64,000 nt of DNA from Kutzneria sp. CA-103260 (GTDB taxonomy: Bacteria; Actinomycetota; Actinomycetes; Mycobacteriales; Pseudonocardiaceae): NCBI RefSeq assembly GCF_018263855.1, contig NZ_CP073318.1, forward strand, positions 3,906,001 through 3,970,000, given 5' to 3'. Below are positions 8,710-16,093 of this stretch, in pieces (position 1 is the first letter of the stretch; every line of letters begins with the position of its first letter). The notes beneath the pieces are model-generated. The model saw only the letters and a program-made list of their open reading frames with translations, was not told the DNA's origin and ran no database searches. The position numbers and the translations under genes were made by a program.

Positions 8710-9120
8710 ATGACCACCACTGCCCAGCCCACCACCGTCGGCACGCGGCGACTGCGCCGCGCCGGCTCGGTGGTCGCCGCCGCGCTCGGGGCCGCCGTCG
8801 TCTGGCTGATCGCCAGCGCCGCCGGCGTGGACTTCCTGCTCAGCGACTCGATGGGCGCGGTCACGATCAGCCTCCCCGTCGTGCTCATCTTCAGCGCCGT
8901 CTTCGGTGTGCTCGGCTGGGCCAGCCTGGCCGTGCTCGAACGCTTCACCCGCCGGTCCCGCGCGGTCTGGACGATCATCGCCGCCGCCGTGCTGGCGCTC
9001 TCGCTGCCGCCGATCTTCCTGGAGGACGCCACCACCGGGACCAAGATCGCTCTCGTGCTGGTGCACACCGCCGTCGCCGCCGTGCTCATCCCGGCCCTGC
9101 GCCGCGACGCCAAGGCGTGA
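8710..9120 (+). CDS. Small four-helix membrane protein, DUF6069-like
   Basis: A 136-aa protein with four hydrophobic segments (near residues 20-42, 50-72, 84-102 and 108-127), the third followed by an IFLEDATTGTK-like loop. Size and layout match actinobacterial DUF6069 proteins of unknown function. ATG 8710 is the first in-frame Met. No operon partner; the downstream gene is convergent and lies 4 bp away. Confidence 0.72.
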   Translation: MTTTAQPTTVGTRRLRRAGSVVAAALGAAVVWLIASAAGVDFLLSDSMGAVTISLPVVLIFSAVFGVLGWASLAVLERFTRRSRAVWTIIAAAVLALSLPPIFLEDATTGTKIALVLVHTAVAAVLIPALRRDAKA

Positions 9121-9124
9121 ACCG

Positions 9125-9427
9125 TCAGGAGCGGTACTGCGGAACCCAGCGGGCATTCCGGACCGAGTCGGCGATCTCCGGCACGTCTTCCCACGACGGG
9201 AGCAGCGGCTCGACCGAATCGGCCAGCGCCGGCGAGGCTTCACCAAGCGTCTTGGCCGCGCTGAACCGTCGGCACGCCTCCCCCACCGTCGGCGTGTAGA
9301 CAATCAGCAGCATCTCCTCCACGTGCTCGCTGAGCAACCGGTAGAACAGCGTCACGACCTCGTGCGCCGGTCTGGGGGAGGCGCACGTGGCGGCACACTT
9401 AGCAGCCTGGCTTGTGCGCGCGTCCAT
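9125..9427 (-). pseudogene. Malic enzyme remnant with a large in-frame internal deletion
   Basis: The 100 codons join two distant parts of NAD-dependent malic enzyme. Residues 27-56 ([15 protein letters not shown], then [15 protein letters not shown]) match the N-terminal domain near residues 80-115 of full-length enzymes. Directly after comes [30 protein letters not shown] and a terminal RWVPQYRS, which match the last 100 or so residues. Roughly 350 residues, including the catalytic Lys, metal ligands and NAD fold, are missing, so it cannot be active. No stop interrupts the open frame. Upstream in-frame sequence overlaps the SRPBCC gene and is not malic enzyme. Confidence 0.75.
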
Positions 9428-9483
9428 CAGGGTGTCGCCGACCGCGCGGAAGCGGTGTTTTCGGCTGCCTGGGTTCTTCCGGG

Positions 9484-9942
9484 TCAGGCGCGGCCGCCCG
9501 GCCTGCCGGTGAGCGCGGTGCTGGCCGCGTCGAGGATCCTGCCGAAGACGCGGGCCACCACGGGCCCGGCGACCCTGCGGATGAGCGCGTCGCCGAACGG
9601 GACGGGAAGTCCGACGCGGGTGGTCCACACGACCTGGGTGCCTCCAGGTACCTCGGTGAAGGTCATCCGGCCGAGCTCATGGCGGGCCGGGGGAAAGCTG
9701 CGCTCGACGACATACGAGAACTCGCGCGGCGGGTGGTAGGCGGTGATGCGCTCCCGGAACCAGCCGATGAGCCAGGTGTGCAGACGGACGGCGCCGACAC
9801 CGTAGGGCGCGCCCTGCCCATGGCGGGCCAGGCGTGCGCGCAGCACGAGCGGGCTGCGGGTGTAGTTGGTCGTGGTGGCGCACCAGTCAAAGACCTCGTC
9901 GATCGGCGCCGCGATCACTCGCCGCACGGTCACGGTTTCCAT
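9484..9942 (-). CDS. SRPBCC-family (START-like) protein
   Basis: 152 aa starting [20 protein letters not shown], the opening strand and helix of polyketide-cyclase/START-like folds. It continues with the usual beta-sheet ([32 protein letters not shown]) and a long C-terminal helix. These proteins bind small hydrophobic ligands or act as cyclases, and nothing here fixes a substrate. The remnant of malic enzyme lies downstream on the same strand. Confidence 0.82.
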   Translation of the reverse strand: METVTVRRVIAAPIDEVFDWCATTTNYTRSPLVLRARLARHGQGAPYGVGAVRLHTWLIGWFRERITAYHPPREFSYVVERSFPPARHELGRMTFTEVPGGTQVVWTTRVGLPVPFGDALIRRVAGPVVARVFGRILDAASTALTGRPGGRA

Positions 9943-10187
9943 GTGTCGGCTCCCTTCTGCCGTTGCCAGCCCTCTGACCCGGCTGTAGTGAGGACATCTG
10001 ACGAACGCCGAATCTGACAGCGACAGCTGTGCTGTCGGTCACAGCACCGATCTCTGTCGGGCGCTACAGCGTTCAGGCCCGACCCAGCCGATCTTGACGA
10101 AACCCCGCACATGGCGCCCCTGTGGTCAACTGCGCGGGCTCGCCAACATGTAGTCGATTCGCGTCGCGAACCGGACCTGCGAACAGC

Positions 10188-10505
10188 TCACTGACAGACA
10201 AGGATTTCCGTGAGCCGTTCCGGCGCACGTAGCGGCAGATAGTGGTCAGCCCCAGCCACGATCTCCAGGCGCCCGCCGGGGATGCCCTCAGCGAGTCGGC
10301 GGGCGATCACACCGATCTCCGGATGGTCATGATCGCCGACGACGACGGTGATCGCGGTGTGGTGGAGCCCGAGTTCAGGGAACATGCCGTCCCACAGGCG
10401 GCTGTCATGGACTGAGCCGTGGAGCAGGATCATGGGCGCTCCGTCGCCGGACTTCTCCGTCCACAGGCGGCCCTCGCCGGAGACAGGGACGTGCTCGATC
10501 GTCAT
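10188..10505 (-). pseudogene. Alpha/beta-hydrolase remnant lacking its central half
   Basis: 105 codons from ATG 10505. The N-terminal part (APMILLHGSVHDSRLWDG) is the oxyanion-loop region of an alpha/beta hydrolase. It runs straight into the C-terminal TAITVVVGDHDHPEIG and VAGADHYLPLRAPERL blocks that carry the Asp and His of the triad. The nucleophile elbow (GxSxG), the cap and about 130-150 residues expected between them are absent, so it should be catalytically dead. The junction is in frame with no stop. This is the second such internally deleted gene within 1.4 kb. Confidence 0.68.
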
Positions 10506-10694
10506 ACGACCGATTCGATCACATGAGGCGCTGAAGTCGGCTCCGGCGTGGCGCAAGGTTCGCGCCTCGCGGCCCTTGCCCTCGCTGTTTCCGCCGCACG
10601 CCTGGTCGAGACACGCTGCCGGTCCGCCGGGCCGGTTTCTACTGCACGGTCATGCTGATGTGCGGAGGTGGGTCAGCAGCGCACTCGAACAGGA

Positions 10695-11438
10695 TCAGAG
10701 CTGGGAGGCGCCACCGTCGACCGGGAACTCGGCGCCGGTGGTGTAGGTGGCATCGAAAGCCAGGAAGGCCACCGCCTTCGCAACCTCGTCGGAGTCGCCG
10801 AACCGCAGCATGGGGTTGTTCGCGGTCATCCGCGCCCGCGTCTGCTCGGCGGCGTCCTTCGGCATCGACTTCTCCAGGATGCCGGTGTCGATCGGGCCGG
10901 GGCTGATCGCGTTGACACGGATCCGTCGCGGCAGCAACTCCCGGGCCAGACTACGGGTCATCGAGCGCAGTGCCGCTTTGCTGGCCGCGTACGCGCTGAC
11001 CATCGGCAGGCCCTTGACGTTCGCGACGGAGGTGGTGACCACGACGCCACCGCCCTTCCGCAGCAGCGGGACGAACTTCTGCACGGTGAAGTACGCGCCC
11101 TTGGCGTTGATCGCGAACAGATCGTCGTACACCTGCTCGGACATCGATTCGAAGGGCACGGACCGGGTTGCACCGGCGTTCACGAACAGCGCGTCCACAA
11201 GGCCGAACTCCGCCTTCGCCCGGCCGGCGAGAGCGGCCACATCGCCGAGCGACGCCACGTCGCCGCGGACAGCCACCGCGCTGTCCCCCAACTGTTCGTG
11301 CGCGGCATCGAGCGTGGCCTGGGTGCGACCGGTGATCAGAACCCGCGCTCCGCCACCGGCGAACAACTTCGCCGTGGCGAAACCGACACCGCTGCTGCCA
11401 CCGGTGATCACGACATTCCTGCCTTCGTAGTCGGCCAT
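10695..11438 (-). CDS. Short-chain dehydrogenase/reductase (SDR)
   Basis: A 247-aa classical SDR: VITGGSSGVGFATAK cofactor loop at residues 10-24, FVNAGATRSVP, TTSVANVKG with the catalytic Ser, and YAASKAALRS with Tyr/Lys. Arg in LITGRTQ after strand 2 favours NADPH. It is divergent from a LysR regulator 93 bp away, the usual regulator/target layout, so that LysR probably controls it. The substrate is unknown. Confidence 0.92.
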   Translation of the reverse strand: MADYEGRNVVITGGSSGVGFATAKLFAGGGARVLITGRTQATLDAAHEQLGDSAVAVRGDVASLGDVAALAGRAKAEFGLVDALFVNAGATRSVPFESMSEQVYDDLFAINAKGAYFTVQKFVPLLRKGGGVVVTTSVANVKGLPMVSAYAASKAALRSMTRSLARELLPRRIRVNAISPGPIDTGILEKSMPKDAAEQTRARMTANNPMLRFGDSDEVAKAVAFLAFDATYTTGAEFPVDGGASQL

Positions 11439-11441
11439 GAC

Positions 11442-11527
11442 GTCAAGTCAAGAACCCCTCCCGGTTCACCGTCCAAGACCTGTTCCGCACGTCGTCATAC
11501 CGCAGACGCATGGCGAGTAGACTTGAC
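11442..11527. promoter_or_regulatory. Inverted repeat spanning the SDR/LysR divergent promoter
   Basis: GTCAAGTC at 11442-11449 is perfectly inverted as GACTTGAC at 11520-11527. The arms lie 4-5 bp upstream of the two divergent start codons. LysR-type regulators often bind paired sites in such gaps, but these arms are unusually far apart (70 bp). Confidence 0.35.
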
Positions 11528-11531
11528 ATGC

Positions 11532-12377
11532 GTGGACCTCGACTTGCGGCTGGTGCGGTATTTCACGGTGGTCGCGGAGCACCTGAACTTCGGGCGTGCC
11601 GCGGCCGCCCTGCATCTCGCCCAACCGTCGCTCAGCCGCCAGATCCAGCGTTTGGAGCACGAGCTGGGGGTGCGGCTGTTCGACCGCACCCCGCAGGGCA
11701 GCCATCTCACCGAAGCCGGCCGGGCATTCCTCCCGCAGGCGCAGGCGTTGCTGCACACCGCCCGCCAGGCCGGGCTCACCGCGCGCTCGGCCGCACCTCG
11801 GCAGGCGATCACGGTCGGATATGTCGCGGACCTGGTGATCACAGCGGCGGTGCGGGAACTACGCCGTCGGCATCCCGACGCTCAAGTCAGCACCCGCCAC
11901 CTGAACTGGCAGGACACGCATGCCCTGCCCGAGCTTCGGGTGGACGCGCTCGTGGCGCGGATGCCGCTGCCGTTCCCGACGGACCAGCTGCGCGTGACCG
12001 TCCTCTACGACGAGCCGAGGGTGCTGGTCGTGCCGAGGTCGCATCGCTTCGCGGGCAAGGAATCCGTCACGCTCGACGACCTGGCCGACGACCAGTTCGT
12101 CGCCTGCGCGAGCTCGCCCACGATCTGGAGCGGGCCGCTCGATTCGAGCCCCGACGACGCCTTCGAGGACAAGCTCGAACTCGTCGCCGACGGTCGCGCC
12201 ATCGCCATTCTGCCCGCCGGTGACCGACGCAGCACGCTACGCGCGGATCTCGCCACAGTTCCCGTCGAGGGCATCGACCCGTGCCGGGTCGTCCTCGCCA
12301 CCCGCGCCAACGACCCCAACCCGCTGGCGGCCGCGTTCCACAACATCGCGGCAACCTGCCTCAGCCGAAGTCCATGA
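11532..12377 (+). CDS. LysR-family transcriptional regulator
   Basis: 281 aa from GTG 11532. Residues 3-60 are the LysR winged helix-turn-helix (LRLVRYFTVVAEHLNFGRAA, then AQPSLSRQIQRLE and VRLFDRT). The remainder is a two-lobed periplasmic-binding-like effector domain beginning ITVGYVADLVITAAV. A competing ATG four bases upstream is in another frame and gives a non-homologous peptide. It is divergent from the SDR at 10695-11438, its likely target. Confidence 0.92.
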   Translation: MDLDLRLVRYFTVVAEHLNFGRAAAALHLAQPSLSRQIQRLEHELGVRLFDRTPQGSHLTEAGRAFLPQAQALLHTARQAGLTARSAAPRQAITVGYVADLVITAAVRELRRRHPDAQVSTRHLNWQDTHALPELRVDALVARMPLPFPTDQLRVTVLYDEPRVLVVPRSHRFAGKESVTLDDLADDQFVACASSPTIWSGPLDSSPDDAFEDKLELVADGRAIAILPAGDRRSTLRADLATVPVEGIDPCRVVLATRANDPNPLAAAFHNIAATCLSRSP

Positions 12378-12492
12378 GTGCACGGAAGCGTTGGGCCAGT
12401 GCCTCTCTGCCCGTTCGACGCCCAGTCACGCGGTTCGCCCGTTAGGCTCCCGTGCCACGTAGCGTGGCGGGACGAAGGGGGATCGGACGGGG

Positions 12493-13038
12493 ATGAGGTC
12501 TGTCGTGGTCGGCGCTGTGGTTGCCCTGTTGGTCACAGCGCTGGTGGCTTGCTCTGACCCGGCAACGGCGCCGCGCCCAGCGGCAACGAGCACCACGCCG
12601 CCAGAACTGGTCGCCGGCATCGACCCGTGCGCGCTGATCTCGCTGGACCAGGCGAAGGAACTGCGGCTGAACGCGCCGCACAGGTCGGACTCCCCGGGCC
12701 ATTATGCGGAGTGCTCGTGGTCGACCCTGTTTGGCAGCGCTGTCTCGGTCAGCCTGGAGGAACAAGCACACACCGTGGAGCAGTTCGTGGACAGCGAACG
12801 GGTGGGAGAGCCCCCCACCCCGGAGCCCGCGATGTCCCCGTGGACCGGTGACCGCCATCACGGGACCGCGCTGGACTGGAAGGACGGCCACAGGATCGGG
12901 GTGGTAATCATCGTGAGCCCCGCGCAGATCGCTACCGTCGACATATACAGCAGCGACCCAGGGCAGGAACTCGGACGCCCCATAACTGCCGTGCTCCGCG
13001 AGACCGCCGCGGTGGTGGACCGCAACCTGCCCACGTGA
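12493..13038 (+). CDS. DUF3558-type lipoprotein
   Basis: 181 aa with a lipoprotein signal (hydrophobic core, lipobox ALVAC, Cys at residue 20) followed by a Pro/Thr/Ala-rich tether. The mature domain begins GIDPCALISLDQAKELRL and contains AECSWST, as in actinobacterial DUF3558 proteins, where the two Cys likely pair. These are cell-envelope proteins of unknown function. It stands alone, downstream of the LysR gene. Confidence 0.82.
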   Translation: MRSVVVGAVVALLVTALVACSDPATAPRPAATSTTPPELVAGIDPCALISLDQAKELRLNAPHRSDSPGHYAECSWSTLFGSAVSVSLEEQAHTVEQFVDSERVGEPPTPEPAMSPWTGDRHHGTALDWKDGHRIGVVIIVSPAQIATVDIYSSDPGQELGRPITAVLRETAAVVDRNLPT

Positions 13039-13232
13039 GGGTGCTCCGAGAGCAGTTGTCTCAGACCAGCATCGATCCCGGTGCCGAGATCGGAGCCGAC
13101 GCGTACGACGCGTTGTTCGGCGAAGGCCGCACCATGACGTGAAAACAGGCGATGGCGACGGCCGCCACCACCTTGTGATCTTCGGTAAGGTGCGAGCTGT
13201 GCTGGCCAACCTCAACGACGCGGTTCCCCGCC

Positions 13233-14861
13233 ATGGCAAGTCCTGACACCCCGACCGTCACCGAGTTACTGCTGGCCAGGGCGGCCGACGAGCACCCGGG
13301 CCTGCGGTTCGAGGACGCCACGTGGTCCTGGTCCGCCCACATCCGGCGCTCAGCGGCCTACGCGGCCGCCTTCACCGCGTTACGCCGTCCCGGTGTTCCG
13401 TTCCACATCGGCATTCTGGCCGACAACGTGCCGGAGTTCTCCTTCTCGCTCGGTGGCGCGGCGCTGGGCGGGGCCGTGCTGGTCGGGCTGAATCCGACCC
13501 GGCGGGGCCCGGGCCTGGCCCGGGACGTCCGGCTGGCCGACTGCCAGCTGATCCTCACCGAGCCCCGGCACGCCGACTTGCTGGCCGGGCTGGACCTCGG
13601 CGTCGGCCCGGACCGGGTGATCGACCTGCACTCCCCCGTCTGGCAGGAGATCGTCGCCGCGCACGCCGACGCGCCGCTGGCGCCGGTGCCGGCCGTCCCG
13701 GACGACCTGCTGATGCTGATCTTCACCTCCGGCACCAGCGGCGATCCCAAGGCGGTGCGCTGCACCCACGGCAAGATCGCCTTTCCCGGCCGGATGCTGG
13801 CCGACCGGTTCGGACTGTCCACATCGGACACCGTGTACCTGTCGATGCCGATGTTCCACTCCAACGCGATCATGGCCGGCTGGTCGGTCGGCCTCGCGGC
13901 CGGCGCGACCCTGGCGCTACGCCGCCGGTTCTCCGCCTCAGGCTTCCTGACCGACGTGCGGGCCTTCGGCGCCACCTACGCCAACTACGTCGGCCGCCCG
14001 CTGTCGTACGTGCTGGCCACTCCCGAAGCCGCCGACGACAACGACAATCCGCTGCGCATCGTCTACGGCAACGAGGGCGCCGAGGCCGACCTCACCCGCT
14101 TCGCCGAGCGGTTCGACTGCCGGGTGGTCGACGGCTTCGGCTCGACCGAGGGCGGCATCGCCATCGCCCGCAGCCCCGACACCCCGTCCGGCGCACTCGG
14201 CAAACTGGCTGACGGCACCGTGATCCTCGACCAGGACACCGGAAAACCCTGCCCGCCAGCCGAATTCGACCTCGACGGCCGGCTCACCAACGCCGACCAG
14301 GCGATCGGCGAGCTGGTCAACACCGCCGGGGCCGGCTGGTTCGCCGGCTACTACGGCGATCCCGACGCCGACGCCTCCCGGCTGCGCGACGGCCGCTACC
14401 ACAGCGGCGACCTCGCCTACCTCGACCAGCAGGGCTACTGCCACTTCGTCGGCCGCACCGGCGACTGGCTGCGGGTCGACGGCGAGAACCTGGGCACCGC
14501 CCCCATCGAGCGGATCATCGCCCGTCACCCCGACATCGCCGAGGTCGCCGTCTACGGCGTGCCCGACCCCACCGTCGGCGACCAGGTCATGGCCGCCATC
14601 GTTCCCCGCCCCGGCACCGTCCTGGATCCCGCCGCCTTCGCCACCTTCCTCGCCGCCCAACCCGACCTCGGCCCCAAGCAACTCCCCCGCTACGTCCGCG
14701 TCACCACCACCCTGCCGCGCACCGCCACCTACAAGGTCGTCAAGCGCACCCTCGCCGCCCAGGGAATCGACTGCGGCGACCCGGTCTGGCACCGGCCCGG
14801 CCCCGACCCGATGTTCCGATCGCCGCAGGGAGAGCCGGGCCGGTCGTATCGAGGAGGCTAG
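13233..14861 (+). CDS. Acyl-CoA synthetase / AMP-dependent ligase (FadD-like)
   Basis: A 542-aa member of the adenylate-forming superfamily. Core motifs in order: A3 phosphate loop FTSGTSGDPKAVRCTHG, A5 DGFGSTEGG, A7 YHSGDLAYLD, A8 hinge GRTGDWLRVDGENL, and A10 PRTATYKVVKRTL with the catalytic Lys. It should activate a carboxylic acid as acyl-AMP and probably pass it to CoA. There is no carrier domain. The 3' end overlaps by 4 bp the convergent PaaK-like gene, placing it in the LuxC/LuxE cluster, where it could supply acyl-CoA to the LuxC reductase. Chain length is not readable. Confidence 0.92.
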   Translation: MASPDTPTVTELLLARAADEHPGLRFEDATWSWSAHIRRSAAYAAAFTALRRPGVPFHIGILADNVPEFSFSLGGAALGGAVLVGLNPTRRGPGLARDVRLADCQLILTEPRHADLLAGLDLGVGPDRVIDLHSPVWQEIVAAHADAPLAPVPAVPDDLLMLIFTSGTSGDPKAVRCTHGKIAFPGRMLADRFGLSTSDTVYLSMPMFHSNAIMAGWSVGLAAGATLALRRRFSASGFLTDVRAFGATYANYVGRPLSYVLATPEAADDNDNPLRIVYGNEGAEADLTRFAERFDCRVVDGFGSTEGGIAIARSPDTPSGALGKLADGTVILDQDTGKPCPPAEFDLDGRLTNADQAIGELVNTAGAGWFAGYYGDPDADASRLRDGRYHSGDLAYLDQQGYCHFVGRTGDWLRVDGENLGTAPIERIIARHPDIAEVAVYGVPDPTVGDQVMAAIVPRPGTVLDPAAFATFLAAQPDLGPKQLPRYVRVTTTLPRTATYKVVKRTLAAQGIDCGDPVWHRPGPDPMFRSPQGEPGRSYRGG

Positions 14862-16093
14862 GCGCCACGTTCGTCGAGCAGCCGCACCAGCTTTCCGGTG
14901 CGGGGGTTGGTGTGCAGGTCGGTGGTCTTGACCCACTCGACGGCCAGCGGCTGGATGAGGCCGCGCCGGACGTGGTCGGCGAACATCGGCCGCACCTCGG
15001 ACAACCGCGAGGCGATGGAGTCGCGGGAGCCGGTGCCGGCGAGGCGGAGGACGAGCTGGTCCTTGGAGTCCCGGCGGCGCAGGACGACCTGCATGCCGCT
15101 GACGGGGCCGACGGCCTGCTCGACGATGGAGCGGAGGTCGTCGAGGTAGAGGGTGACGGGGCCGACGCGGGCGCCCTCGTCGGAGCGGCCGAGGAGACGG
15201 AAGGTGCCGGCCGCGGGGTCCACCCACTCGGCAAGATCGCCGACGGGGTAACGGATGACGGGCTGGAGGCGGCGGACGAGGTCGGTGACGACGACACGGC
15301 CGGCCCGGCCGGGGGTGGTGATCGGCGCGCCGGTCTGGAGGTCGAGGATCTCCAGCAGGCGGGACGGGGCGAAAGCCTGGTGCACGCGGGAATCGGGCTC
15401 GTTGGTGACGGGGGCGGCGAGGATGCCGCCGTCAACACTGGCGTAGCCGATGGACCGGACGGAGGAGTTGGGGAACGCCGCCGCCAGCAGGGCCCGCTGG
15501 TCGCCGTAGAAGGCCTCGCCACTGAACAGGACGACCCGGACATCGGGCAGCCAGCCGACGGTGTCCCGAACGTGTTGGGCCAACTGGCAGAGCGAGGTGG
15601 GTGGGGCGGCGAGCACGGTGGCGCGGAACTCGGTCAGGGCCAGCACGACGAACTCCGGGGCCGCCCCGCCGGCGATGGGCAGCTGCACGGTGTCGACCGG
15701 CGCGACCTGGAACAGGTTGAGGGTGAAGACGAAGCTGGAGTACAGCTCGCCGGCGTAGAACAGGTTGGCCACGCGGTCACCGGACCGGACGCCGGCTGCG
15801 GGCAGGCCGCTGGCGAAGGTGGTGGCCATCTCGCGCCACTCCGGCCTGGTGTAGACCGAGATCCGCGGCGCGCTGGTGGTCCCGCCGGTCTTGAACACGA
15901 TGCCGTCGGTGTGCGGCCCGGTCCGCAAGGTGTTGCCGTGCACGGTGTTCGCGGCCCAGAACGCCCCGTGGTCGATCAGCGGCAGCTCGGTCAGGTCGTC
16001 CACGTCCGCCGGCAGCCCGGCGTAGAGCTCCCGGTAGAACGGGGAGTTCGCCCGCGCGAACGCGACGAGTTCGGACAACGACTGGTGGGCCAT
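14858..16093 (-). CDS. PaaK-like adenylate-forming enzyme (stand-alone)
   Basis: 411 aa from ATG 16093, whose codon overlaps the stop of the LuxC fusion (TGATG). The phosphate loop is FKTGGTTSAPRISVY. VLFSGEAFYGDQ, IGYASVDGGILAAP and the C-terminal RTGKLVRLLDERGA follow the phenylacetate-CoA-ligase/CapK pattern. It is a paralogue of the C-terminal half of the preceding LuxC fusion; both share the NLFYAGELY/NLFYAGHLY-type block. It is the last gene of a four-gene operon. Likely activates an acid as an adenylate; whether it transfers to CoA, a carrier or a protein Cys is unknown. Confidence 0.85.
   Translation of the reverse strand: MAHQSLSELVAFARANSPFYRELYAGLPADVDDLTELPLIDHGAFWAANTVHGNTLRTGPHTDGIVFKTGGTTSAPRISVYTRPEWREMATTFASGLPAAGVRSGDRVANLFYAGELYSSFVFTLNLFQVAPVDTVQLPIAGGAAPEFVVLALTEFRATVLAAPPTSLCQLAQHVRDTVGWLPDVRVVLFSGEAFYGDQRALLAAAFPNSSVRSIGYASVDGGILAAPVTNEPDSRVHQAFAPSRLLEILDLQTGAPITTPGRAGRVVVTDLVRRLQPVIRYPVGDLAEWVDPAAGTFRLLGRSDEGARVGPVTLYLDDLRSIVEQAVGPVSGMQVVLRRRDSKDQLVLRLAGTGSRDSIASRLSEVRPMFADHVRRGLIQPLAVEWVKTTDLHTNPRTGKLVRLLDERGA

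Noticed and set aside
9428..9628. Upstream in-frame extension of the malic enzyme remnant
   Set aside because: The extra residues are the shadow of the SRPBCC gene on the same strand and do not match malic enzyme.
13035..13142. A 35-codon frame ending YDALFGEGRTMT after the DUF3558 gene
   Set aside because: It resembles the tail of large LuxR/SARP-type ATP-binding regulators (ALxAEGRA-like), so may be a scrap of one. It is too short to call as a gene or pseudogene.
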